Source: an uncultured Flavobacteriales bacterium (GTDB lineage: Bacteria > Bacteroidota > Bacteroidia > Flavobacteriales_D > Crocinitomicaceae). Taken from it: DNA of 64,000 nucleotides. The notes beneath the pieces are model-generated. The model did no database searches. It had not been told where the DNA came from and saw only the letters and a program-made list of their open reading frames with translations. A program made the translations under genes and the position numbers. Below are positions 17,394-25,792 of this stretch, one piece after another; the stretch's first letter is position 1; every line of letters starts with the position of its first letter. Where the stretch lies: assembly GCA_943789205.1 (NCBI GenBank), contig CALSTG010000001.1:1354435-1418434 (forward strand), read 5' to 3'.

Positions 17394-17603
17394 ATGGGAC
17401 GATCACAAGAAACTTTTTTTAAAAAACAACGTGAAAAAAATCGCGAGAGAAAGAAGAGAGAGAAATTAGAAAAGAAAGAAAACCGAAGAGCATCATCGAC
17501 AGGTGGTAGTGAAATAGATTGGGACAGTGCACCAGAAAACAAGACCATGACTAAGGACGAAATGGATCAGAAAGCACAAAATAGACAGCAGACTAAAGAT
17601 TAA
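17394..17603 (+). CDS. Small highly basic charged protein upstream of cold-shock protein
   Basis: 69 residues. It begins MGRSQETFFKKQREKN and is dominated by Lys/Arg/Glu to residue 35, predicting a charged helix, then a disordered tail. I recognise it as resembling a small Bacteroidota protein found beside or fused to cold-shock domains. It lies 20 bases ahead of the cold-shock gene, so the two are likely cotranscribed. An RNA-related role is inference. A one-mismatch -7 box (TATCTTTA) precedes it at about 17366. Confidence 0.7.
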   Translation: MGRSQETFFKKQREKNRERKKREKLEKKENRRASSTGGSEIDWDSAPENKTMTKDEMDQKAQNRQQTKD

Positions 17604-17623
17604 TAATTAATAATACAAGTACA

Positions 17624-17815
17624 ATGAAAAAAGGAGTGGTAAAATTTTTCAACAATGAAAAAGGATTTGGATTTATCGTTGATGAAGAATCAAAAGAAGA
17701 CGTTTTCGTTCACAAAACTGGATTGGTTGATAATATTCAGGAGGACGATACGGTTGAATTTGAAGTAGAGCAAGGACAAAGAGGACTTAACGCTGTAAAT
17801 GTTACTAAAGTTTAA
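17624..17815 (+). CDS. Cold-shock domain protein (CspA family)
   Basis: 63 residues, a single OB-fold cold-shock domain. The RNA-binding motifs KGFGFI (RNP1) and DVFVH (RNP2) are intact. Such proteins bind single-stranded RNA/DNA and melt RNA structure. Whether this copy is cold-induced cannot be seen. Followed by a strong terminator. Confidence 0.95.
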   Translation: MKKGVVKFFNNEKGFGFIVDEESKEDVFVHKTGLVDNIQEDDTVEFEVEQGQRGLNAVNVTKV

Positions 17816-17836
17816 ACCTTAAACGATACAAATGTT

Positions 17837-17862
17837 AAGGGGCTTCATTAAGCCCCTTTTTT
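17837..17862 (+). terminator. Intrinsic terminator after the cold-shock gene
   Basis: AAGGGGCT, loop TCATT, AAGCCCCTT and a T-run. The strong G/C stem ends at the stop codon of the convergent aldehyde dehydrogenase gene. Confidence 0.9.
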
Positions 17863-19240
17863 ATGTCAAGAATTTTTTAAGCCATTTGAAACCTTTAAAG
17901 GGCACATATTTAAAGGGTAAGTCAATCCATGTAGGTGTACTAAGTACTGATTTTCTATGCGAAAAACAAAGAAAACTATTGTAACCATGGTAAGCACCGA
18001 AACCACTATGACCTACACCACCAAATGGCAGGTAGGGGTTTGCCATATGCATCATCGCATCATTAATACATGCCCCACCGGAACTTATTTTATTCAAGAT
18101 CGGTTTTGCTTTGCTTGAATCTCCGTAATAATATAAGGCTAATGGTTTTTCGAATTTGTGAATTATGGCTAAAGCCTCATCCATAGTATCAAAACCAATA
18201 ACTGGTAAAAGTGGACCAAAAATTTCTTCCTGCATTATGGGATCAGCAGTTGAAACATCATTTAAAATGGTGGGTTCAATTTGGAAAGTTTCTTTGTTCA
18301 AAGCACCGCCATATTTTATTTTTGATGTATCCATCAGCTCAACAAGCCTATCAAAGTGTCTTTGATGAATGATTTTTGGGTAATTTGGGCTTGCTAAAAC
18401 TGGACTCCCATACATCTCCTTCCAAGCACAATCTATTTCTTTCATAAGCGATTCTTTGATGGAATTATGAACAAGAAGGTAATCAGGAGCAATACATGTT
18501 TGTCCGGAATTTATGGTTTTAGACCAGGCAATCCTTTTTGCAGCTACTTTAAGCGAAGCGCTATGGTCAACAATACATGGTGACTTACCTCCAAGCTCAA
18601 GGGTAACAGGTGTCAGAAAATCAGCAGCAGCTCTCATCACGATTTTACCCAAGGCACTCCCACCCGTGAAAAAAATATGATCGAAACGTTTTTTAAATAG
18701 AATTTGATTTTCCTTCTTATCTCCGTGTACGATTGAAATATGAGCTTCGTCGAATGTTTCTTTAATGATTTTATCCATTATCGAGGCCGTGTGTCTGCTG
18801 TCCGCTGAAGGTTTCAGAATAGCACAACAACCAGAAGATAGTACACCAATTAGCGGAGAAAAAAGCAGTAAAAAAGGATAATTCCAGGGCGCAATAATTA
18901 GGTTGATTCCAATAGGTTCTATATCAATCCTACTGCGAGAAGGTCGTAAAAGGATAGGTGTTTTTACCCGTTTTGATCGACTCCATTTATTTAAGTTCTT
19001 TAGGTGAAGTTTTATTTCTGAAACCACTAAATTGAACTCCGTAAGGAAGCCCTCTTCTTTCGATTTATTTAAGTCTTTATGAAGCGCATTTAATATTTCT
19101 TGTTCATATTTTTCACAAACTGTCAATAAACGATTTAAAGCATTTTTTCTAAATGAAATAGATTTCGTTCGATGAGAAGCAAAGAACCTATTTTGTTTAA
19201 GAATTATACTATCAATCTCGGATTCCTTTAGAAAAGTCAT
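17861..19240 (-). CDS. Aldehyde dehydrogenase (class 3-like, NAD(P)-dependent)
   Basis: 459 residues, the shorter ALDH3/coniferyl-aldehyde type. The catalytic Cys lies in NSGQTCIAPDYLLV near residue 240, the general base Glu in VTLELGGKSP near 205, and the nucleotide-binding glycines in FTGGSALGKIV. It oxidises medium- or long-chain aldehydes to acids; the true substrate is unknown. It follows dtd by 23 bases but has its own -7 box 4 bases from its ATG. Confidence 0.9.
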   Translation of the reverse strand: MTFLKESEIDSIILKQNRFFASHRTKSISFRKNALNRLLTVCEKYEQEILNALHKDLNKSKEEGFLTEFNLVVSEIKLHLKNLNKWSRSKRVKTPILLRPSRSRIDIEPIGINLIIAPWNYPFLLLFSPLIGVLSSGCCAILKPSADSRHTASIMDKIIKETFDEAHISIVHGDKKENQILFKKRFDHIFFTGGSALGKIVMRAAADFLTPVTLELGGKSPCIVDHSASLKVAAKRIAWSKTINSGQTCIAPDYLLVHNSIKESLMKEIDCAWKEMYGSPVLASPNYPKIIHQRHFDRLVELMDTSKIKYGGALNKETFQIEPTILNDVSTADPIMQEEIFGPLLPVIGFDTMDEALAIIHKFEKPLALYYYGDSSKAKPILNKISSGGACINDAMMHMANPYLPFGGVGHSGFGAYHGYNSFLCFSHRKSVLSTPTWIDLPFKYVPFKGFKWLKKFLT

Positions 19241-19244
19241 GATT

Positions 19245-19252
19245 CAAATTTA
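19245..19252 (-). promoter_or_regulatory. -7 box of the aldehyde dehydrogenase gene
   Basis: Reads TAAATTTG on the minus strand (exact TAnnTTTG), 4 bases before the ATG at 19240. This implies a leaderless or nearly leaderless transcript starting in the dtd-ALDH gap. Confidence 0.45.
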
Positions 19253-19263
19253 AGAAAAGTAAC

Positions 19264-19716
19264 TTACTCCTTCTTTTTAGAATCTATAATGATGGTAACA
19301 GGTCCATCATTGATTAATGAAATTTTCATGTCGGCGCCAAAAACACCACTTTTAACTTCTGTTAGAAGATGGGTATTTAGCTCCATTAAAAAATAGTTAT
19401 AAAGTGGAATGGCGCTCTCAGATTTAGCAGCTTTAATGAAGCTGGGTCTATTTCCTTTTTTTGTTTTAGCATGCAAAGTAAATTGACTCACAACAAGGAT
19501 TTCTCCTTGAACATCATTGACCGTCAAATTCATCTTGGAATGTTGATCATTGAATATCCTTAAACCCGTTGTTTTTTGAATAAGGTAGTCCGCATCTGCT
19601 TTTTCATCCGTTGCTTCAATACCGATTAAAATCAATAGACCATTACTGATTTGTGAATGAATTTTGTTGTCAATTTTTACTTCTGCACAAGCAACGCGCT
19701 GGGTTACAATTTTCAT
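19264..19716 (-). CDS. dtd: D-aminoacyl-tRNA deacylase
   Basis: 150 residues, the usual Dtd length. Both signatures are present: SQFTLHA near residue 78 and the Gly-cisPro motif NDGPVTI near 137. Dtd hydrolyses D-aminoacyl-tRNA (and Gly-tRNA-Ala), preventing D-amino acids entering proteins. Its ATG overlaps the rsgA stop by 4 bases, so the two are coupled. Confidence 0.95.
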   Translation of the reverse strand: MKIVTQRVACAEVKIDNKIHSQISNGLLILIGIEATDEKADADYLIQKTTGLRIFNDQHSKMNLTVNDVQGEILVVSQFTLHAKTKKGNRPSFIKAAKSESAIPLYNYFLMELNTHLLTEVKSGVFGADMKISLINDGPVTIIIDSKKKE

Positions 19717-20660
19717 TTGAAGTCATTTTTGCGATAGCTTTCGGAGGCATCTTCAGACATAAGTTGCAGGTAAGTCAGGTATCTAGAGGATGCAATTTTT
19801 TCTTCGTCAACGGCTTTTTTTATTGCGCATTTAGGTTCTTCAAGATGGCGGCAGTTATGAAATTTACAAGCACCAAGGAGCTCTCGCATTTCGGGAAAAT
19901 AATGTGCGTAATGTTCTTTTTCAAGATCAACCAGGCCAAATGCTCTAATTCCTGGCGTGTCAATTATGAATCCACCGCTTGCAAGGGCGTGCATTTCGGA
20001 AAAAGTTGTTGTATGTCTGCCTTGTTCATGTGCTTTTGATATTTCTCCAACACGCAATGCTAAGCTTGGATCTAAAGAGTTTACAAGCGTAGTTTTCCCC
20101 ACACCACTATTTCCTGAAATCATTACTTTGTTACCCGTTATTTCTTCTTTAAGGAAGGTAATATATTCAGGATCTTCGGCTATAATGTGATGGCATGGAT
20201 ATCCAAGTTCTTCATAGATTTCAGTCAGGTAATACATCAAATCTTTTTCTTTCTGGCCATAAACATCAATTTTATTGAACAGAATTGTAGTAGGAATTCT
20301 AAAAGATTCTGCTGCGACCAAGAAACGGTCTATAAAAGCAACTTGTGTCTCGGGGGACTTCAAAGTAACGACTAAATATACCCTATCAATATTGGCGGCT
20401 ATAATTTGCATCTGTTTACTAAGATTGGTCGATTTGCGCACTAGATAGTTTTTTCTAGCTTCAACACTTTGAATCGTATATATTGTTTCACTCGACGTTT
20501 CGATGACTGTTAAGTTAACAACATCGCCAGCTGCTATTGGGTTGGTTGTCTTTAACCCTGCGAGTCTCAGCTTTCCTTTAACCGAGGCTTGTACGATAGC
20601 TCCTCCCTCAAGGAGTATTTTGTACCATTTCCCCGTTGACTTTATTACCTCACCTTGCAT
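19713..20660 (-). CDS. rsgA: Ribosome small subunit-dependent GTPase A
   Basis: 315 residues. N-terminal OB fold (1-70), then the circularly permuted GTPase with order G4 (LFNKID), G1 (GNSGVGKTT) and G3 (DTPGI), and a C-terminal zinc knuckle (CKFHNCRHLEEPKC). RsgA acts late in 30S ribosome maturation. Divergent from aroE, with a 72-base gap that carries a -7 box for each. Confidence 0.95.
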   Translation of the reverse strand: MQGEVIKSTGKWYKILLEGGAIVQASVKGKLRLAGLKTTNPIAAGDVVNLTVIETSSETIYTIQSVEARKNYLVRKSTNLSKQMQIIAANIDRVYLVVTLKSPETQVAFIDRFLVAAESFRIPTTILFNKIDVYGQKEKDLMYYLTEIYEELGYPCHHIIAEDPEYITFLKEEITGNKVMISGNSGVGKTTLVNSLDPSLALRVGEISKAHEQGRHTTTFSEMHALASGGFIIDTPGIRAFGLVDLEKEHYAHYFPEMRELLGACKFHNCRHLEEPKCAIKKAVDEEKIASSRYLTYLQLMSEDASESYRKNDFK

Positions 20661-20664
20661 GATA

Positions 20665-20672
20665 CAAAGGTA
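20665..20672 (-). promoter_or_regulatory. -7 box of rsgA-dtd
   Basis: Reads TACCTTTG on the minus strand (exact TAnnTTTG) with 4 bases to the rsgA ATG, predicting a leaderless mRNA. No -33 match at the standard spacing. Confidence 0.45.
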
Positions 20673-20715
20673 ATTTACTTGTCAAGTAATGAAAAGAAAT
20701 CCATTAAAATAGTTG

Positions 20716-20723
20716 TATTTTTG
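20716..20723 (+). promoter_or_regulatory. -7 box of aroE
   Basis: TATTTTTG, exact TAnnTTTG, 9 bases before the aroE ATG at 20733. Divergent from the rsgA promoter 43 bases away. Confidence 0.4.
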
Positions 20724-20732
20724 ATTTAGTTT

Positions 20733-21470
20733 ATGATGAAATATGGTCTTTTGGGGAAGCATTTGTCCCATTCATTTTCGCAACGATTTTTTGAATCACA
20801 TTTTAAAGAGCACAAAATTGATGCTTCTTATGAATTGATTGAATTAAGCTCAACTGATGCTTTAAAGGATTTTATGCACAGTAGCGTTGCTCAATATCAA
20901 GGATTAAATGTTACGATCCCGTTTAAAGAACATATTCTTGAATTTGTTGATGAGGTTAGTCCAGAGTCTCAAATTATTGGCGCCATAAACACAATTAAGG
21001 TACTCGGTAGTGGAAAGATTTTAGGATATAACACGGATGCATTTGGGTTTCATCAAAGCATAAAGCCGTTCTTAGATTTTAACCATCATCGTGCAATTAT
21101 TTTAGGAACTGGTGGGGCTTCAAAAGCAGTTGCTTTCGTTCTAGAAAAGTTGGGTTTAGATGTGTTTTTCATTTCCAGAAATCCTGAAGGGTCGAGGCAA
21201 TTTAGTTATTCAGAAATAAATGCACAGATGTTGTCAACCTGTAAGTTAGTGATCAATTGTACCCCTGTTGGTATGTTTCCTAAAAGCGATTATTTTATTG
21301 ATATTCCTTATGAATTCCTTACTAAAGAGCATTTGATTATAGATTTAATTTACAACCCTTCAGAGACAATATTTTTAAAGAAATCTCGTGAAAGTGGCGC
21401 AATAGTATTAAATGGAGAGAGTATGCTGCATCAACAAGCATTAAAAAGTTGGGAGCTTTGGAAGCAGTAA
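20733..21470 (+). CDS. aroE: Shikimate dehydrogenase
   Basis: 245 residues. The shikimate-binding N domain (HLSHSFSQ, and NVTIPFKEH with the catalytic Lys and NTDAFG) is followed by the NADP Rossmann domain with GTGGASKAV. It reduces 3-dehydroshikimate to shikimate in aromatic amino acid synthesis. Slightly shorter than the E. coli enzyme (272), as is usual in Bacteroidota. Two consecutive ATGs occur; the first is given. Confidence 0.93.
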   Translation: MMKYGLLGKHLSHSFSQRFFESHFKEHKIDASYELIELSSTDALKDFMHSSVAQYQGLNVTIPFKEHILEFVDEVSPESQIIGAINTIKVLGSGKILGYNTDAFGFHQSIKPFLDFNHHRAIILGTGGASKAVAFVLEKLGLDVFFISRNPEGSRQFSYSEINAQMLSTCKLVINCTPVGMFPKSDYFIDIPYEFLTKEHLIIDLIYNPSETIFLKKSRESGAIVLNGESMLHQQALKSWELWKQ

Positions 21471-21536
21471 TTGAGACAATGTTTTGTTATGAATGCGAAA
21501 TGTCCTAATTTTAAGGATTAATCGAACTTCATTAAC

Positions 21537-23420
21537 ATGTTTTTGAAAACCTTCCTTTTGACATTCCTGATTTTGACACTAACAGCAAATGGTTTCGGTC
21601 AAACGACACAGTTGAAAGCAGCATTTTGTCCGACAACCGTTCCAAGCTTAGGAACAAATATAAGATGTGACGGTGTTGCAGGAGCAGAAGGTTATCGATT
21701 TGAAATTTGGAATCAAGCTCAAGATGACAGCCTCAAGACCTATGATTCCTATGCCAATAACCGTGGAAATAGACTTCGGTTTTCCTGGGTAGGTGGTGGC
21801 GTTATTGAATATTCAACGACTTATGCTATTCGTGTCTCTTGGTACGATTTAGATACAGACACTTGGAGTGTCCCTGGTGCATTTTGTGAGGTTACGACTC
21901 CATCTAATCCTTTCACTCAATTAGCTGCAGCTTTTTGTGGAGCTGAAATAGCTACGGAAAGCACCAATATATTATGCAATCAAGTAACTGGGGCAGTTCA
22001 ATACCGATTTGAAGTCTCTATAGGAGGTGTATTTTTAGAAAATGTTGATAAGACAACCTACAAATTGAGATTGTCTAATCTTACTTCACCTGGTCACCCG
22101 CAGCATTGTACACAGTATGACATTCGTGTTGCCTCGAGAACAACGCCTACAGGTGCATGGTCTGCTTTTGGCGCGTCTTGTTTTGTAACTTTTAAGGTGC
22201 CAACTACTGTTATTTCTCCTGTTTATTGCGGGACTACAATTAACTATCTTCAACAAGACACGATACACGCGAATGCTTTAGGTGTTGCTGATGGATACAG
22301 ATTCCGAATTGAAAGTGGTGGTACAATAATTGAAGATACAGTTGCAAACCCAAGCGCATACAACGGTATTACTTTTAGGAAATTTCCAGGTGTTCAATAC
22401 GGTCAAACATACAATGTTTCAGTTAAAATTCGATCGAATGGCTGTTGGGGTGAATTTGGTACATCTTGTGCTATTTCAACTGTCCTACAACCTGAAACAG
22501 AGCTGAGGCCTGCGAATTGTGGTGCGACAAATTTAATTCCAGCCAACAATCTTTATGGTAATTCAATCATTTATGCCCAGGAATATGAATACCGTATAAA
22601 TGGTGGTGTTCTTTCTAATGAAATATACAATACATCTACAAGTTTTGCCGGTATTCCCACCTCTCCTAGGTTTAGACTTGCATGGCTTGACAATTCGAGT
22701 TTAGTTTCTTACGGAACGACTTATTCAATAGAAGCTCGTGTGAAAGTAGGAGGTGTTTACGGTGCTTGGGGCCCCGCGTGTAACGTGTCACTTCAGGGAA
22801 CACCAGTGACGGAATTAAAACCTGCATTTTGTGGCATTTCTCTTTCGAGCATGGGGACAAATTTGTACTGTAATACAGTTTCTCTATCTCAAGGCTATAA
22901 GTTTGAGGTTCGAACTGTTGGTGAAGACTTAGTTGGAGAGTACGATGGAATGGCTGCAGGAACAAGTAGTAAATTTAGAATGAATTGGGTTCCTGGAGTT
23001 GCATATAATACCACTTATCGTGTTCGAGCAGCATGGAATGATGGAACTTCCTGGAGTTCCTATGGTTCATTTTGTGAGGTTACAACACCTGTCTCCGCAA
23101 TTATAATTTCAAGTGATGATGAATTGGAGGAGGAAACTTTTGCCTTGAAATCCATTGAAACCCCATTTGATTTTCAGACATATCCTAATCCATTTAAGGC
23201 GTCATTCCGTATGAATTTAAATGAATTTAACCGCACTAATACAGACCTTATTGATCTTGTCATTTTTGACATGCAGGGAAGAATCATGGAACACAATGTG
23301 TTTTCATTTGAAGAACTCTCAACAAAACAATTTGGTCAAAATTATAACCCTGGAACCTATATCATAAGGTTGAACAATTCAGGTAAGCTATTTCAACAAA
23401 GAGTGATAAAAATAAATTAG
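21537..23420 (+). CDS. Secreted protein of five ~98-residue repeats with T9SS type A sorting domain
   Basis: 627 residues. Signal peptide ends at GFGQT. Residues about 23-520 consist of five repeats of 95-100 residues. Each begins with T-x-L-x-P/A-A-x-x-C and contains (Y/F)RFE-like and Y-x-(T/V)-x-Y-x-(I/V)-x-(A/V) strands and an F/W-G-x-x-C end, so each has a likely disulfide. The unit looks like an immunoglobulin/fibronectin-type fold. The last 85 residues are a Por-type sorting tail (YPNPFKASFRMNL, VIFDMQGRIM, NPGTYIIRL). It is a surface or secreted protein of unknown ligand. Confidence 0.8.
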   Translation: MFLKTFLLTFLILTLTANGFGQTTQLKAAFCPTTVPSLGTNIRCDGVAGAEGYRFEIWNQAQDDSLKTYDSYANNRGNRLRFSWVGGGVIEYSTTYAIRVSWYDLDTDTWSVPGAFCEVTTPSNPFTQLAAAFCGAEIATESTNILCNQVTGAVQYRFEVSIGGVFLENVDKTTYKLRLSNLTSPGHPQHCTQYDIRVASRTTPTGAWSAFGASCFVTFKVPTTVISPVYCGTTINYLQQDTIHANALGVADGYRFRIESGGTIIEDTVANPSAYNGITFRKFPGVQYGQTYNVSVKIRSNGCWGEFGTSCAISTVLQPETELRPANCGATNLIPANNLYGNSIIYAQEYEYRINGGVLSNEIYNTSTSFAGIPTSPRFRLAWLDNSSLVSYGTTYSIEARVKVGGVYGAWGPACNVSLQGTPVTELKPAFCGISLSSMGTNLYCNTVSLSQGYKFEVRTVGEDLVGEYDGMAAGTSSKFRMNWVPGVAYNTTYRVRAAWNDGTSWSSYGSFCEVTTPVSAIIISSDDELEEETFALKSIETPFDFQTYPNPFKASFRMNLNEFNRTNTDLIDLVIFDMQGRIMEHNVFSFEELSTKQFGQNYNPGTYIIRLNNSGKLFQQRVIKIN

Positions 23421-23426
23421 ACTTGC

Positions 23427-24824
23427 CTAGATATGAAGTGGTCTATCTTCTGTTGCCGATAGAGCTGCCTCTTTAATTGCCTCTGTATACGTAGGGTGAG
23501 GATGACAAATCCTAGCAAGGTCTTCTGCCGAAGCTCTATATTCCATAGCGGTAACTGCCTCCATGATAAGATCTGCCGCTCTTGGCGCAATCATATGCAC
23601 GCCGAGTATTTCGTCAGTTGTTTTGTCGGCAAGTATTTTCACCATACCGTTAATATCCATACTTGCTCTTGCGCGTCCTAAAGCTCTTATCGGAAATGAG
23701 CCTGATTTAAATTCAATGTTATCGGCAATCAATTCTTGTTCTGTTTTTCCCACTGCAGCAATTTCTGGCCAAGTATAAACAACACCAGGGATCAAATTAT
23801 GGTTGATATGTGGTTTCTGACCCGCAATGAATTCAGCAGCATAAACACCCTCTTCTTCAGCTTTATGGGCAAGCATGGCTCCGCGAACAACATCTCCAAT
23901 TGCATAAACATTCGGAATGTTTGATTGCAAGTGTTCATTAACAACGATTTGTCCTCGATCATTTGATGAAATACCTGCTGATTTGAGATTCAAGCCTTCG
24001 GTAAAAGCTTTTCTTCCAACTGCTACAAGGCAATGGTCTCCTTCAATTTTAACCTCTTCACCCTTTTTATTTAATGCGGTAACAATTACTTTCTTACCCA
24101 TGTTTTTGACCGATTGTACCCGATGCTCCATGTGTAGCTTGAAGCCTTCTTTTTTGAGAACTTTTCCATACTCTTTGCCTATACTAATATCCATAGTAGG
24201 AAGTATTGTTTTTGCAAATTCTATAACCTCAACTTGACTGCCAAGTCTTTTATAAACAGACCCAAGTTCTAAGCCAATAACTCCCGCACCAATAACCAAC
24301 ATTTTACCAGGAATTTCTTTAAGGTTCAAAGCCTCTGTACTTGTTATAATTCTTTTTTTGTCCGGCTCCATACCCGGAAAATAATTCGGTTTAGATCCCG
24401 TGGCAATAATTATATTTTTTCCTTTTATTTGCGATTTCTTTTTATCTAATCCTAAAACTTCTACAGTATTTTTATCTAAAAAAGAACCTATACCATGGTG
24501 AACATCAATCTTATTTTTATCCATAAGGAATTTGACACCATCACAAGTTTGGCTGATGACCTCATCTTTTCTCGCCATCATTTGTTTTAAGTTGACTTTA
24601 GGTGCGTTAACCTCAATGCCGTGCTTTTCAAAAGTATGCGTCGCATTGTGGTAATGCTCAGATGAATCTAGTAATGCTTTAGAAGGAATACAACCCACAT
24701 TTAAACAGGTCCCACCAAGCGTGCTGTATTTTTCAACGATTGCAGTTTTCATTCCCAGTTGCGCACTTCGAATCGCAGCTACATATCCTCCTGGCCCCGA
24801 TCCGATTACAATTACATCGTACAT
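23427..24824 (-). CDS. lpdA: Dihydrolipoyl dehydrogenase (E3)
   Basis: 465 residues from the ATG at 24824. The FAD motif GSGPGGYVAA is at the N terminus, the redox disulfide GGTCLNVGCIPSK is Cys40-Cys45, the NAD motif is GAGVIGLELG and the C-terminal His-Glu pair lies in HPHPTYTE. It reoxidises the lipoyl group of 2-oxoacid dehydrogenase complexes or the glycine cleavage system. A longer frame to 24884 adds 20 residues before the conserved start and crosses the promoter box, so the internal ATG is preferred. No E1/E2 genes are adjacent. Confidence 0.95.
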   Translation of the reverse strand: MYDVIVIGSGPGGYVAAIRSAQLGMKTAIVEKYSTLGGTCLNVGCIPSKALLDSSEHYHNATHTFEKHGIEVNAPKVNLKQMMARKDEVISQTCDGVKFLMDKNKIDVHHGIGSFLDKNTVEVLGLDKKKSQIKGKNIIIATGSKPNYFPGMEPDKKRIITSTEALNLKEIPGKMLVIGAGVIGLELGSVYKRLGSQVEVIEFAKTILPTMDISIGKEYGKVLKKEGFKLHMEHRVQSVKNMGKKVIVTALNKKGEEVKIEGDHCLVAVGRKAFTEGLNLKSAGISSNDRGQIVVNEHLQSNIPNVYAIGDVVRGAMLAHKAEEEGVYAAEFIAGQKPHINHNLIPGVVYTWPEIAAVGKTEQELIADNIEFKSGSFPIRALGRARASMDINGMVKILADKTTDEILGVHMIAPRAADLIMEAVTAMEYRASAEDLARICHPHPTYTEAIKEAALSATEDRPLHI

Positions 24825-24840
24825 AGTATCAAATTTTATA

Positions 24841-24848
24841 CAAAGGTA
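24841..24848 (-). promoter_or_regulatory. -7 box of lpdA
   Basis: TACCTTTG on the minus strand, exact TAnnTTTG, 16 bases before the ATG at 24824. It supports that start over the one at 24884. Confidence 0.45.
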
Positions 24849-24948
24849 ACAAACATCAACTATACTTTTTAACAGTTGGTTCATAGATTTACAATGCAGC
24901 TCATTGTCGCTTCAATGTCTAGAATTAGATTCTTTATAAAGACTTATT

Positions 24949-24956
24949 TATTTTTG
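24949..24956 (+). promoter_or_regulatory. -7 box of the SDR gene
   Basis: TATTTTTG followed by C, exact TAnnTTTGC, 11 bases before the ATG at 24968. Confidence 0.4.
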
Positions 24957-24967
24957 CGTTTGTTAAT

Positions 24968-25759
24968 ATGAAAATTCTTTTAATTTTTGGTGTAGGATGG
25001 CTGGGTAGTAAAATGCTTCATGCCTTAGCTGAGGATGGCCGAAGAATTATAGTTGCATCGCGCGATTTGAATAATAAGGTGGCTTTGCCGAATGTTGAAT
25101 ATGCTCAAATAAAGGTTGATGATAAAGCGGGGCGGATAACATTTGTCAATCAGTTTCCTACCGAAATTAATCAACTTTTATTAATGTTGCCGCCATCAGG
25201 CTGGGCAAATTATGAAAAGTCAATAAGGTGTATAGTTGAAATGTATCCCAATTGTGAACAAGTTATTTATACGAGCTCAACAGGCGTGTATCAAGAACAG
25301 ATTGGAAATGTAAATGAAGATTCAGCGATAAAGCCTGAACATCCTGTATTTCGTGCCGAACAAGTTATAAAAAGATGCTACCCTAACAACCACATAATTC
25401 TCCGTTTGTCAGGTCTTGTAGGAAGTGACAGGCACCCCGTAAAATTTCTATTAAAAAAAGAAAATGTGAATAATGGACTGGCTCCAGTGAATTTGATTCA
25501 TCGCAAAGATATTATTCAGGCCATGCTATTTATTTTACGAAATACAGAAACTTCAGGGGTATACAATCTTTGTTATCCAAAACATCCGTTGAAATCCTCA
25601 TATTATAATTTTATAGCGAAAAAACTTTTTAAAAAACAGATTCATTTTATTGATGGTATAGGTGGAAAAGAGATTGATGGCTCAAAATTTGCTTTAGACT
25701 ATGCATACCAGTATCAATTTGACATTTGTGATATAAATAACTTTACTGCGCTTAAATAA
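24968..25759 (+). CDS. NAD(P)-binding SDR-type protein (epimerase/YeeZ-like)
   Basis: 263 residues. A Rossmann nucleotide motif sits at the N terminus (FGVGWLGSKML). The segment YTSSTGVYQE aligns with the catalytic Ser/Tyr region of extended SDRs, but the standard YxxxK is not evident. RLSGLVGSDRHPVKF and VNLIHRKDI resemble NAD-dependent epimerase/dehydratase proteins. It is a stand-alone gene between lpdA and a T9SS protein. The substrate is unknown, and it may have lost epimerase activity. Confidence 0.75.
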   Translation: MKILLIFGVGWLGSKMLHALAEDGRRIIVASRDLNNKVALPNVEYAQIKVDDKAGRITFVNQFPTEINQLLLMLPPSGWANYEKSIRCIVEMYPNCEQVIYTSSTGVYQEQIGNVNEDSAIKPEHPVFRAEQVIKRCYPNNHIILRLSGLVGSDRHPVKFLLKKENVNNGLAPVNLIHRKDIIQAMLFILRNTETSGVYNLCYPKHPLKSSYYNFIAKKLFKKQIHFIDGIGGKEIDGSKFALDYAYQYQFDICDINNFTALK

Positions 25760-25792
25760 CACAACATTTTAAAGTTTTGAACGTCTTTTTAT

